Of a stretch of 64,000 nucleotides of DNA, positions 46,596-61,500 are shown piece after piece (positions within the stretch are counted from its first letter, which is position 1; each line of letters begins with the position of its first letter). The notes under the pieces were generated by a model. That model was not told the DNA's origin. It searched no databases and saw nothing but the letters and a program-made list of their open reading frames with translations. This DNA is from Hofstenia miamia (lineage: Eukaryota > Xenacoelomorpha > Acoela > Hofsteniidae). Where the stretch lies: NCBI GenBank assembly GCA_900660155.1, contig CABFPE010000180.1:9435-73434 (forward strand), given 5' to 3'. The translations under genes and the position numbers were made by a program.

Positions 46596-49500
46596 CAAAT
46601 GTTTTGCCATATTTGTCGAATAACACTAACTCCCTCAGTTAATAAGTGCAATAGTGTCGAAAAATAAGTAAGCCGGATATCTAAGGCTATAAATTATATC
46701 TTTTTTCACAATTGCCAAATTTGGAATTGGCTCTAAACACTTGATGTTGTCATAAAAATATTGTTGTCAAAAAATTAATTTGAAACAGAACACTAAAAAT
46801 TGAATAAATTTAATACTTAAAAATTTACCTGTTCTAACTTTTCTATTTTTGAAACAAGTGTACTGTCAAGATTGTTTTCACGTGCCATTTGTAAAGGGGT
46901 TTTATTTTTCTAAAAAATACATAAATATTCATAAACATTACAACTGTCTTACAGCTTTTATTGTGACATCAGGTGGGACTGCGGCATTAAGTAAACGATA
47001 AGCGGCGTCAAACTTACGGCGCTTCACAGCTAAATGTAGTGGTGTGTTTTCAGCTTGTGTCTGTGCATTAATGTTTGCCTTCTCTTTAAGGAGATACTCG
47101 AGAACATCCGGGTGATTAGTGTCTGCAGCCTCGTGCAGAGGGGTCCATTGATCCTAAAAGCAAAAGGGCTAATCACACTTTGCCATAAATAAGAAGTAGT
47201 TTAAGAGTTGGTAAATCTACACAAAATCTTCGTAACATTATATTGATGAATAAATAAACAATAACCTGACAGTTTTTAACTAATATTTTCTAATTCGTTA
47301 TTAAACTCACTACATGTTTTGATGGAAAAATGTTTGTATACATACCGGTGTTCGAACGTCCTTATCAAATCCATGTTGAATTAAAAATTGAAGAACCTCT
47401 TTGCTACCATCACGAGCAGCTAAATGCATCGCGGTGCTTCCTTTCTAAACACGCTTAAAATAATAAAATAGAATGAAAACTTACCAAATTTAGTAGCAGA
47501 AATTAATAAAAACTACATCTTAAATAATCACACTGAATGGAGGTATACCCGAAAATTCTTTCAAAAATACAATTCTTATAAACTTGCACAGTGAAACAAA
47601 CACAATTACGATTAAACAGATTTCAGATTAATTTTGCATTTAGTTGTTGAATATAACTAGAAAAGCTAAATTTCTCCTAACTGATAAATAAAAACTCAGA
47701 TACACGTGTAGAAACTGCATGGGACTCGCTTTTATAATCTTCATAAATTACTAATTTAGAACAAAGCATGTACATTAATGAACTTTCAGATCGTTGTCCC
47801 GTATGTCATTTTGAAACACTTTGTTGTTACTTTAACATAGATACCTTTCTTGCATTTCTTAGGAATGTCACATTCCAAAATAATCTAATTTGCGAATTGT
47901 GTGTATCTTTGACTAACACTCCAAGTGTGTGAAGTTTGAATTCCATCAGGTTGCAACTCACTCGTGCCTAAGAATTCAACTTGTGTTTCAGAACAAGTGA
48001 TCACGACTGTTAGAAGCGTTCATTAGCAGTCCCGCACAATTTGCAGCTTTTTTCCAACACCTCGACTTCACAACCAACAACTTATAAGACCTTTCGGAGA
48101 CAACCTAATTTACCGTAAACCTCATCTACCCAAAGACAGCTAAAAGCTATTTCAAACAAGCATAATTTTAATTAAAATTAATGCCCAATAAACTTTCACG
48201 AAACAATTTTTCAAGGAGTCAATTTTCTCTATTATAAACAACGGCATCGGCAAAACTAATTCGTGCTTCCAAAACCATTACTCTAATTTTCCTACTGAAC
48301 ATGAAAAAATCAATAGTTGTAATACAGATTTGATGGCATTGATACTAAAGATGAAATGAAAGTGGATGAATAAAAAAATCGGAAGAATATTATAATAAAT
48401 AATGAGAAATGAAACGGAAAATAAAATAATAGATCGAATAAATATTGAGCATAAAGGATACGATTGATAAGGATATATGATGTGAACATAAAAACTCCTC
48501 AGCTAGTCCTTTGAAAGTAATCATATAAAATAAATAAAGATATGAAAGATTTTAAGATATTTATTGAACTGAAATATTTTGCAGAGTTTGGAAGGCTAAT
48601 GACAAACTTTACATTAATTGTAGGATGACAATATTGAAGAAGCCAGAACGTGCTTGTGTGCTGATATCTGAGTGTGCTATTTGCTTCATAATTTCCGATC
48701 GTACCTTTTTTGTAATGCATGCAGTTTTGTACGATAACATTATGTTGTTCCATAATAAAGTAATGTCACATTGAAGATAAATATATTTTCAGCATTCAAT
48801 AATTTCAAATAGGGTGAACTCAACAAACTCAATTTTTAAGACTTTTCAAGTCAAGTTAACTCTATGAATTTATTACAAAAGACGGTGAATTTTATTAAAT
48901 GTTATTCATATTTCTCTAACCTCAGATCTGCAGTGATGCTAAAGTCCAAGGTGACTTGACAATGAGCTACCTTTATAGAGTGAGAAATGTGAAAAATCTA
49001 TCATTGGAACTACAGGTTACACACTGGAATCAAACGCTGGACAAAAGCCATATTGAATTAAAATTATCGGTTAAGTGTTGACACTAACGAAAAATTGATA
49101 ACAATCGTTGAATTGTCAAAATCAATTTTCTAGTAAAAATAGTCTTTCGATTTATATAGTGTTCAACAAACAAACTCAAAGGTTAGCGCACTTACATGGT
49201 GTGCTAATCTTACGGTGTGTTCTTGATTGAAATTTCCCTTCATTGTTGACTTAATAATATCAAAAATAATTTTAGAAATCAGTGTGATTAAAAAGAAACC
49301 TCATCGATCAGATTCGCATTAATAATGGAGATACATGATTTATGCATGTACTTATGTCGTCATAGTAAATGAATAATGAACGACGAAGGATACAGCTGTG
49401 ATGCATACAGTACCGTATGCAAAAAGTATCTGTTTATAGAAAATTGAGCAGTTGACCACTATACAGCAGTTTATGCTGAGAATTCAACATTTAATTTTGG

Positions 49501-52500
49501 TTGAACTATACTGCGATTGTTGATTGCATTTGAGGTAAAAAAATTAAAAACTAAGTAACAAGTAGATACATCAAATGCTTGGAGTGATTGGGTGATAATT
49601 ATACCAGGGATGTACTGGAGGGGTTCTCAGGGCATCAACCCACCTTGTTAAATTGGATTGGGGACCCAGCCCCGTTGCTAAAGCTGTATTACGGTGTAGG
49701 TCGTTGAATTATATTTGTTGGGAAATTAAATTTGGTCCAAAAATAACATAAAAATACAGTGCTCAAATTTAGAGCACCATTGTTAATTATTTAGGAGTAC
49801 AGCTCTAAGTTATACATAGCAACTATCATATGTGTAATAAATAGAGCTCACTCATATATACAATTGCCTAATGAGAAAATACTTAGTCACCTCTATTTAT
49901 TGATAGCCCCCCAGAGAAAAATATTATCTATGATATATAGTACTTTCGATTACTATGTTATAACACATACAGTAAACTCTCGGTTATCCGGTTTTCAGTT
50001 TTTCGCACACTTGGAAGAAGTCAAATTAGAAAAAAAACATACTGCATTGAAAAATTTTTGAATTATTTGAATATATTTTACAGGCATAACACAATTTTCA
50101 TCACACGGAAATGAGAAGTTATGTATATCATGATCAGTAATGCGATTTTATGGAGTAAAAATTCCCAGGTTTTAGAACCATTTATTGAGAAACAAAGTTA
50201 CAAAAATTGAGTTAAAATTGAGCAAAATATTGTAGTAATTCCGACTTCGTAGTATTCTTGATGTTACATTGCAAGAAGTATCTACTTTAGATGTTCAATT
50301 GTTAGTCGCGGCCGTTCAGATGTCAAAACTGTCAAATTAGGAGAAAGGCGTTAGATTTCACCACTAAAAATTGAACAGAATTGCAGATTTACTACATCCA
50401 CTTGTATACCGGAAGTGTTGTATAAGATTTTGCCTCATAAGAGCTGGACAATTTTCTGAGAAAAAATTCAATTGGGTTTTCTTGCCAAAATGTTCTCCAT
50501 CTAATTCTTGTAAGGCGACATGGCTCGTGAAGCAACTCAATTTTTTATGATTCTCACATCTTCAGTAATAGACAGACGCCTTTGAAGTTGTACTAAAGCA
50601 GAGCATAAAGACTAGAAAGCACATGTGATAAATGCTTGTTGCTTTTGCAGTTGATCTTTGGAAATGAATTTTTCATTGTATCTTCTATATGCTGACTTTC
50701 ATCATTGTCCTGCTACTTGATGAAGCCACACACTTTCTCCAAATTTGAGGCATAAAATCTTTATTGACTAATGACACGAAAATAGAGGCTCCATTTGATT
50801 TATTGATATAGCAAAAAAATTCTGTGCATGAGTTAGCAGCGCGGATGAGAGTTCCTCTCTTACGCAAATTTCCCTTAGAGACCTTGATTAGCTGTGTTAG
50901 TATATGGAGCCTGTTTTTTTGTTAAGAATAAAGCTAGAAATGTGGATACCGGAAAACGACTGTAATTAAAAAATAACGGAAAATATAGACTGAATATATT
51001 GCACTGTAATACAATACAGAGTTCTCGCGTGATAATTTTATGATGTTTTATAGAAATAGCGTGATAAGAAATCCGCTGAATAATTTATCTCTACATTGAA
51101 TTGCCTCCCACCCGCAGGCCCTACCAGCTCAGTATAGAAAGGACGGCATGCTTTGAAGTCGCAATTGCTGTGCGCACTGAAATGTCACGCCTTTCTGGTC
51201 AGTTCCCTCAAAAAGTTTCCTAGCTCACACGCAACACATTAAATTTTCCACTCGAGTAAGTAGACTTGGATCGAAATAACTTATCTCAATAACAGATTAT
51301 GGGAGAAAACAATAGACAGCAAGGTCCTACACAGGAATTTCTGACTGGAGATATCTTAAGTGACCAAAAACGGGACGAAGCCCTGAGTCTTCCAAAGATG
51401 CCAATTTACTGGTATATGTATAACATAAAAGATTTCGTGCACTACATTATAAAACAAACTAGAGTATAGCTTTGAACTGAAATTAATAAATTAATTCAAA
51501 TGACATCGTAAATGGTTTAAAGAATCCTCAGAAGTCACAAAATTCCCTATGGTTGCACCCGTTCTTTTATACTTTACTTTGCGCATAACTTATATATTGA
51601 TGAAATTTAACTGCGGAAATCAGTTTATTAGAAATTAATTTCAATAAAACTACATCAAGTTTGGTGTGAGAACAGAATCTTCGGCATAATTTACTAGAGT
51701 GATTAGCATGCGATAAAAATGTTTTTAGTAGGGGACGTCAAGGTCAATAAAGTCAATCCTTGTGGATGGTTAAGATTTTGAAAGACAAACATTTCTGTGT
51801 GTTTTTTCAGGAGTATGAATTCTTTACGGAAAGTTATAAAATCAATAAAGTCAATTTTTAAGGTGTTTGGTAAATAAGGTTAATTTTATAAAAGTATGAC
51901 ATTTTGGCTGAACCGGGCAAAAATTGCAAATACCCTGTCAGAAAAGCTAAAGAAGAAGTCCATGCTTCTAAACTAGAAATGCCATCAAACAAGAATACAG
52001 GTTCTTGGGGGTAGCTTATAAACAAAATGGAATGAACGTGTTACAGCATAAAGGATGCCTGGGGTGATATTAATTCGCTTGTGCACAGCAGCTTAAGAGA
52101 AGACCACCGAAATAGAGGCGTTCATCTGGAGACGCATGTCTCCATGCTGTATAACGAGTACTATTCAATTAGACAACGGAGTCTTTCTCCTTCATATTGT
52201 CTAATTCACCAGTGTCCATCAATAAAGGTGGCAGAAGAACGATGTTTTTCAATGCTGAACAAAATTCTAGCTAAGCATATAAATTTTTGTGCAGTTATTA
52301 GATCAATAATGACTTGCTCTAATTATTAGTTTAAAAATTACAATGATAAATCTTTAGTACCTTTGTCGTTTTCCAAATGTTGGCACCCTTACTGTAAAGT
52401 TCCTTGATCACGGCAAGATGCCCATTAGTACAGGCACGCAAAAGCGGAGTGAATCCATCAACATTCTCAGCATCCTTTTCCGCACCGTGTTCCAGCAGTA

Positions 52501-55500
52501 TTCTTACAATTTCCAAATTGCCTTTCTCACAAGCAGCATGTAAAGGAGTGTTTCCTTTCTAAGAAACAATTACAAATAAAACATGCTATAGTAAAATAAA
52601 GTACGAAAGTGATCAACATCTAATATATATGAAAATGAGCAGAAAAAATAAGAAACTCATTTATATATGAGGACCTTTTGAAATATGAATTATAGATATA
52701 ATTATAATCAAATTTTACGTTCAAACTTAAAATGCAAAATGTGCATTGAAAATTGCGCAGTATGATAAATGTTTCAACCAGACTGTTGGTTTCAACATAC
52801 ATACCCTATATCTATTGCATCTCTGGGGCGTCTTAAGTTCAACATCTGTGCACACTACACTATAAATTATATGAAAAAAACAGAACAATAAGAAGTTCTA
52901 TACAAAGTAATTTTGTATTGAGAGAATATTTCAATTGAATATCGAGTGAATTTCAAATAGAATTATTGGAATGGAATTATTTCAATAATTTATGTCGAGT
53001 GTGATATCTATCTACTACAATGTAAATAAGTGTGATTTTCAAAAGCATTCGTTATTTGCTGACGTTACCTCGTTGATCGTGTTGACTTTTGCGCTGCAAT
53101 GCAGAAGAAAGTTAACCATGTCCACTTTATTGTTATCACACGCTTCATGCAGAACGGTCCAGCAATCCTAAACAAATGTTAAGAAGAATGGTTTTATAAT
53201 TGAGGACGCTTCGCAAATCGCAGTGAACAAAATGCGCTATACATTCTATAACATATTTCATAATCCAAAAGGAAATTACTATTATGTAGAAAACCGAATT
53301 TCAAATTTTAGCATTTTATACAATAATTATGTATAAGTTAAATAATCCACCCACATGTTATGTGCAACGATTTTGAAAAATGCTTTCACAACGAAATCAA
53401 AAATGCGTAGAAACAGGGTATGCACGTATGCATATCCTTTGGAGATAGTAATTATGGGAACGTATGTTTTCGTATAGAGTAAAAAATTAAGAGGCAATCT
53501 GCAGGTGTTTATTAAATTAACTATTTCATATTAACAAATTTCTCTCAATCTAATTACTAAAAGGGCATTTAATATGGTATTTCTTACACTAAATGTATGC
53601 ATGATAATTTTTTTGACTATGGGGATGCCATATAAATCTGAGCAAAATGTCAAGGCAGTTAATCAAAACAAAAGATTATTAGAAGAAAAAAATGTCTAAC
53701 CAAATCCCACGGCCGAATAGGGTTAATATTTTCTCATTTTTAAAAACCTATTTTTGGTACAGGCAAGGGACTAAAACTAAGGTACCCGAAGGATTCCTCT
53801 TTCAAATTAGCTGGTCGAGTCGGTAGTAGACGCAACACATATAAAAGTAAATCTCATTAACCAATTATTATTTTGTGAAGCAACCCTGAGTTGGAAACCA
53901 CTGTATTTTTACAAGTCGGGTCGAGTTGCCAGCCGGCTTTGGTCGAATGAAGTGTTACTGCATTCATTTCGTGTAATTAAGTTGATATCCTGCAAACATT
54001 CAATTTCCATTCTATACTTTAAAGTTGGATATTGCCATTCATTTATATCAAAGTATTTTTACTAGTACGTTTTGAACTTTTATAGTCGTGTTATTGATAA
54101 TATGGCGAAATATTGCTATAAGTGTGTTAATCATCGATCCGGTGGAATGCTCCAACTCTGTATAAGCCTACTCAGGTACATAAAGTGTCAAACGCATGTA
54201 TGTTTTCAATAACATTTTTGTGCGAATAAATTATTACTTAGGTGGTGAATTGAGTTTGATTAAGTTTTATTGTTATCATCAGTTATTTGTTTATACGTTT
54301 GCATTAAATATAAAATGTGTACAGACACAAAGCAAATACTCATCACAATAGTTGCAATGAGAATGAATTCTCAATACATTTATCCAAAACTCTATTGCTA
54401 CAATGAATTTGAAAGAGTTACATGTCAAAATTTGTAATAAAATATCTACAGCGTTTCTTCACGCGATGCAATTCAAAAACTCAATATACCAATTCTACTT
54501 TACGTTGACGTTGTTCCTAAGACTAGTAAGTATATATATATAGTTCAGACTATTGGGCAATCTAATTACTCACTGGATTAATGCCATCTCAAGAAACTTT
54601 ACAACTATGAAAATTTCCTACCGCGCAAAGATTATTGCCAGGATACAGGATTAAAAAGTTTTTTAGCACTTGATTTGGTCAAAAGATAGGAAAACTGAAG
54701 TTGAGAGTGAAAATTTATGCTCATTTCGCTTTTTAAATGTTCAAGAAAAGTTCTTAGATAGAAGCAGTAGGTGTAATGAGTGTTCAGAACATGCTTTTTA
54801 AATGTAAAAGATTGCCTTGCCCAATATTATATATTAGTAATATAACGATGAATTCTTCGATAAAAGTGCAAAATAAAATAATGTTGACCAAGAGCGATCT
54901 ATATTATCTAAAATTTTGATTCTCAATGGAATTTGAAGTTTCTTCATTTCAGTTTAATTCATTGCCGAATGCAAATTTCAAAGGAATATTTAAGAAAAAC
55001 AGATGAATGACCGAACTTAGCCTTAATGCTCAGCAGTACGCATGTTTGCATTTTATAAATATTGCGAATTTTTTCATTGTTTGGTATGTAACTTTTATTC
55101 GATCTTCCATAGTGTTCGTAGTTGATAGCAATAATGTATTCTTATTCGCTTAATATAGTCTGATCCTAAGATAGGTCAACTCTGCAAAAAATTTTTAAAA
55201 AAAATTGTGCAAATGTACTCTATAGCGATTTTCTGAAAGGAAACTAAATAAAGAACAGATTAAAAAGTGAGTTTGTTGAGAATTGAGTCACTTTTCGGGT
55301 AAAAACGTGATTTCAAAATGTGATATCACTGCTAAAAATTAAGGTGTATTATACGGGGATCGTAGTATAACTTCTTCCAAACAAAAAAGAAAGAGACTTA
55401 GAGTTATCAGAAAAGGCTGGGTTTACCAAAAAGAACAATAAAAAGATCTCACAAAAGATCATTGTTTGTGTCCTAAAGTATCATTTTTGTATGTTTAGTA

Positions 55501-58500
55501 AAAACTTTGGGAAAATTGAGTAGAAATGTCTCACTTTTACGAATGTTGGTGGTCGTTTTTCCATAGTGAGCCCATAGCACCTAAAAAGTTCGTTTTGAAT
55601 ATCTACCGTAGCTTAGAAGCTAATGTAACACAAAATAGCCACTTTTGAGCAGCTATAACACTAGTTTTGCTTTGCATAGTAGACATTTCTTAAGTGCTTG
55701 TTAAAATTTAAGAAAAATTTAATTTTTATCTGGTGAATGATGTTAAAAAATATCAAAAGGTAAATTTTAGAAATATTCATGAAATGAGAAAATATTTCTA
55801 TTATAGTACTTGAGAATGTATTCTCAATATTTTCTTAATCTAAACTAATGGCATATGATGAAAATTTGAAAACGAAGTCTTGATATTGAAGCAAATATTA
55901 CTTTCGTCACTTAAACTTATCTTATATTATTGACTTAATATTTATGTATACGTTCACCTTATTTTAAATGAACGCTTAATTATTTTATACTTAGATGCGA
56001 TCGGAGATGAATTTATTGCTATAGAAGAGAAAGACAATGAAGTGATGCTTGAATAAGAATGGATGCTGAGAAAACATGAACAACCTTCTACGAGTGGAAA
56101 CGATATCGATTTCAAAAGAAATACACATTGAACCATTTGAAGGCCACTTAAAACAACTGGGAAAGTGCAGATGAGAATCAAACTAATCAATCAATCATTG
56201 TAAGCTCTAGAAGAATTAAATAAATGACGAGGAGCCATACTTCATATTTATGGGGAAGAAAGGTCCTAGTCGCTGGTGCATATCGTCCAGGGTGACTACT
56301 TTTTTGGAAAAAATAGTGACCTAGTATTTTTGCTTATAAAATTAAATAAATTAAAACATCAAATCCTGCGCTATCCTAACTTAACCTAAGCATTTTGGAA
56401 AAAAAGTATGAAGGGGATAATATTGTACATAAAATATTATCAACCCAGCCCTATCCTCACCAATTCTGGATTAATTAGGCAGGCTTTCAAGATGGCATTC
56501 CCCTCACCTTTATCAGGTTTAATTGGGGTGATCAATCAAGCAATATACAAAAAAAGTGACTTTAAGTGACCCGTGAAGAAATTAGTGACCATTGACTAGT
56601 CACTAAAATAGTGACTAAGTGGTCACCCTGGTACCGTCAATGAGCCTTTCGCATTTACACATACATACGAAGGTGCACTCTATTATATCAGCTAATGAAA
56701 ATAAACTTTCATTGCGAATTTTTTAAGCGAATGTTTTGCAAATTTAAGCAGGTCTCCCACAACACATACGCGAATCCAATTGAAGATAATATCGTGCTAT
56801 CACTGCCTTTTAAGAAATTAAGTTTTTCTTGAGAATTATAAAGCCATATAACAGTTATATAACGATAGAATTTATTGAGTTTTTGAAAGTTCTTTAGGAT
56901 TTGCTCTCTTAAAGTACGCAATCCAGTCTCTTATACACTTTTATAAGTGTTAAAACCATTTTTTAACTACGAGCGCGAAATTTTAACTAAAAGGTACTTT
57001 TAGCTCATATAACGTCCAAGTTGACGTTGTACGACACACCTAAAATTTCTCGCCATGATGAAACCAGAGACATTTTTGCCTGCTTTTGATAATGTAGAGA
57101 AGAAAATTACACATATTGACAAGTCATTCAGGTTTTGCCATGTCAGATCGTTAAGAACACAAACTACATTGAATTATGCACTACAATATCTTAAGAATGG
57201 ATTTGATAGAATGGATGGCGAGTTTTTGGATAGTTTACTTTGCGGCGAAGACGATTTGATAGCCGTAAATTATTAATTTTAATTGTAAAGATGTCAGTTG
57301 TAACAATGCATATATATCTACTCCATATCCAAAAATTGATATAGCAAAACCACCAATAATTACTTCACTAAAATTCTAACCATTCAACCTGTTTGCTATA
57401 AACACTTGAGCTGAGCATTGTGACAATCAGGGGAGGAAAAGGGTCGACCCGAGCAGAGGTTAGGATCGGGTCAAATGTATTTTCATTAAATCGGGTCATG
57501 TCAGGTTAATCAATAACGTTGACATTGACATTAATTGTTGATTACATGTATATGTTTTAACGCTACATTGAATAATTGAACGGTGTGTTAAAAGGAAAGT
57601 TTTTTGTCTGAGGACAACCAATGCATAGCAAAGAATATATTTTGCCCACTACTGGCTTACTAGTTATGTCTGAAAACATATAATTTTGCTTGTCTTAGTG
57701 TATTCAGGTCAAATTTATGAAGACGAGTCAGGTCTACATATCATTCGGGTCGGGACCAAAACGTATGACCCGTTTCTAGGCCTAATGACAATATGCTTGG
57801 TTTTCGGGAAACCAAGCAAAAATGGGACCAGTCAACTAGGTCAAAGTTGTAACTTCAGTAATCGTGCGTAACGTCGACGTCATCATCATATTGAAAAAAT
57901 GAGATTTTTGGAATGTAATATAAATAACCAATAAACTAACGAGTATACAACATTTTTTGTTTGGATTTATATAGGTCACACAAAAATTGTTGAAAACACC
58001 ATTACTTTCTTTTTCCAAAATATTAGGTGTGGTTGAGGGCTGAAAACGATGCAAACTACATGGAGTTATAGTTGTAACAAAATTAAATACTTACGGTAGT
58101 GCGGCTATCAATAGATGCGTTGTATTCCAAAAGGATTTTCACAATTTCCACATGACCGGCTCGTCCACCTACGTGAATAGGCATGCTTCCTTTCTAAACA
58201 ACAAAAAAATTATATAATTACTAAAACAATACATATGCATTAAATTAATGAAAGTTTTAAATTCAACATTACAAAGTAATGAGTTGAGGTTCACAACATA
58301 AAATATAAAATATAAAATTCATTATAATAAAATGTTAAACTGTCGCAAACTTAATTGGATTCGTCTGACACTATCGTGAAGTAAGGAAAGCAAAGAATTC
58401 TATAATTGTATTTTACTTTACTTTATTTAAGACCTCGTACACTGCCGTAAAGTATAAATGTCATTCATTAATTTACTTTAGGCAAGTGTACGACCAGCCT

Positions 58501-61500
58501 TAGAAAAAATCTTTCCATACCGAGGCCGAACTTGTATCCGATAGCAAAAATGATCAGAACTTATGTTTGGCATTATGTATGCACTAATTGAAAATGTAAT
58601 GTAACAAATACGAAGATCAGTTTCGAATTAATTCGCTGATATCCAGAAAATTACAAACAACATTATGCAGTTTCTTCAAGGGGAATTCTTGCAACAACAT
58701 AAAAAAATTCTCAAAGGGCCATGCATTTGATGTTCTATGGTTGTTCAGACCAGATTTGGAAGCGGGATGTTATTAATTGCACCAACCCGAACAGCAACCC
58801 ATATTTCTTTTATCTTGTCCTGCAGTCGACCTGCATACTGTTACTCGAATAATCAGTATATTACCAAAAAGCGAATACAAATTAGAAAAACATAAAATGT
58901 ATGGAGAAACATTAAAAACTTTGTTGAATACATGCTACAAAACAAACTGATAGCACACAAAGATATTGCTTCAAATTTGCTGTTTTTGAAGATTACGTAA
59001 AAGTTTTGAGCCTCACTCCAGCTCGAAGTCCACCTCCCCACATGATTTTTTTTGGCCCGTGCCCATGTGGACTTGGTCAGCACACAAGCCCGCGCGGGCC
59101 GGTTTAGCCCAGTCCGCATCCATTGGTTCAGCCTCTTAACATTATATATCCCTACATAAGAATCATTACCCATTCTATAGAAATGATTGAAAATATAGAC
59201 AAGGAAAAATAGAAAAACTGAATTGCGAAGAAAGTGACACAGTACAGGTTAATTGACATAAAAGATTTAGTTTTCATACTGATCACAATTAAAATTGTGC
59301 AGTTCAAAATTAGAAACTGAATAAATCCAATTATAAATTACATTAAATGCCCTGGTTAGTTCTTTTGCAAGTCCGCCATCCAAGAAAATATGGGTTGAGA
59401 TTAAGACGGGTCTCCCGAAAAATATGATTTTAATCCACTCACAAGCTTACCTAAAAGACCTGGGTCTTTTCTATTAATTACCAGATATTGATCAATATCA
59501 CTATGATGAAAATTGAATTAATCAACAATAGGTCCTTGCTTCTGAGTTGCAATAAAATGAATTACTAAATGAACAACTTTAGAGACAAAAGATGTAATGG
59601 TTAAGAGTGAATTCAAATTACATTTTATAAGAAATAATCGCTATTTTAAATTATGAATACGGGGCAAGCAAACAGATGCTTGTTGATAAAACGTTGCACA
59701 CAATAAGTAAACATGTTGTTGATAGAAATATTACTCATACAAAGGTAAAAGCGAAGTCTATTTCAACGAGAAACACATTAAATATTGGTCCTTTTCCCCA
59801 GTTAGCGACAGGCACTTTCTAGAAGCTTTCGCCCCAAAAATTTTTAGATTTCGGTCCAAATGCATATTTTGTCAGAGGCCGTAATTATAACAGCCCTACA
59901 TCACAACCTACATTACATGCAAATCTGGTAAAAGATCTAGTTCTTTTCTGCTATTAAAGTAGAATTCAGGCAATCAGGCCGAATCACTGAATTTTTCTTT
60001 ACCAGAATAAATTATTTGACTAAATACGAGCATTTACATGCTATCGATCTTATTTAATGAATTAATAATTCACTATATTTACTATAAATCCTCGTGCATA
60101 AGCCGTACCCCAAATCTGTATATGACTTACAGTTTGTATAATCCACATCTGTAACGGCACACATTCTTTTGCCCATATACCTATACGTTTTTCCATTTAT
60201 TTAAACAAATTTAATTTAACTATTTACAAGTGCTGGATATTTCCTAGTGTCCTTCAGTTGAATATATTATTCTCAGCTGTTGCGCATTTCAAAGGTACCT
60301 TATCAGTACATAGTGAGAAGTTCACAGATATAATTTTTAGACTGCGTGTATAAGACGCAACCCAACTTTTAAATTAAATGTTAGGTCCACAGGTGCGACT
60401 TATACACGAGGAGGGTTTACAGTACTTTAAATAAATTCATGAAAAAACATAAATTTCTATAAATAGCTTAGACAATAGAGGATGGACATGGATGGAAATA
60501 TCAGCCACTGCAAAAAATTAAAGATCACATCCAAAACTATCCATCAAGGGTAAGTTTTAAAATTCAACCGCATCTGCACTTAAAAAATATGTATCCGCAA
60601 ATATCAGCACTTGAAATGCCCATTTTAAAAATTTTTGCCAGTAAAATGTTTCAAGCCCAACCCTAACCCTACCACGAGGATAGATATACTTCTGACACAC
60701 TTCTTCTGTTCTTATAAATCCGGAATTTATTGTGTAATGGGTTTTATTAACTGCCTTACTCGAGTGTTTTATGTAGCCATCGTTTACTATATTTATCAAA
60801 ATACATTTGTCCACATCAGTTTTTGCAAGAAAATTCAATTGCCTTCCTGAAATTTTCTTTAGTTCTAGTGAGAGCTCTGGGATGAATAATTCGGAAGCAT
60901 ATAGACATTAAGGTAATATGCATACAGACTCTGTATTACAGGGAAGATTGATGTGTTGATTTATTAAAATATTTCAGGAAAAGAAGCCCAAGTGAGATTT
61001 TTATAAATAGACACTGCCAAGCTGTATATGTGGGACGTATTTAATCGTTACTACATATTTGTATTGTAACCTTCTTGTAATTATATCACATAACTCATAG
61101 TCCTTTACCCCTTTTAGGCAAAAACTAATTCCTAGTTTTGGAAGATAAATCTAAAAATTTTTCCCATTACAAAATTGGCTTACAGGTGACATAATCCCTC
61201 TAATCACCTGCTGATGCACTTTTAGTTATTTTGAAGAAACGCTTTAAATCATTACTGTATTTACCTTTATTCTATTCTATTATTGTCACAAAAAGTGAAT
61301 TACAACTTCTATGGTTATAACTTGACCTTTTACAAGTTTCTCGTTTTTTATTCCCATGATGCAATTTAAATAATAGCTTCTTATTAATATAGTTAGAGAG
61401 GACATGATTTGCCTTTTAACCCTACTTGCAACAAGATATTTTTGTCTTTTGAACTCAAAGGCGAGGAGGGGGAGGGAGGGGGTTGATCCAGCCTGCTCCT

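Larger units (their letters stand above)
53168..58094. other. Large intron of the ankyrin-TIR gene
   Basis: 4.9 kb. Besides two hAT-like MITEs (56288-56630, 57428-57784) it has a GC-rich patch near 53700-53960 that may be another insertion, and a plus-strand open stretch of 73 codons at 57055-57276 that I cannot assign. Confidence 0.6.

Noticed and set aside
52800-52860. Possible partial ankyrin exon (minus strand)
   Set aside because: A short open stretch with a GTATGT donor, but its length is not a multiple of three and it lacks the repeat pattern.
57055-57276. 73-codon plus-strand open frame
   Set aside because: Starts with ATG and looks fairly protein-like, but I recognise no family and it lies antisense in an intron; kept only as a note.
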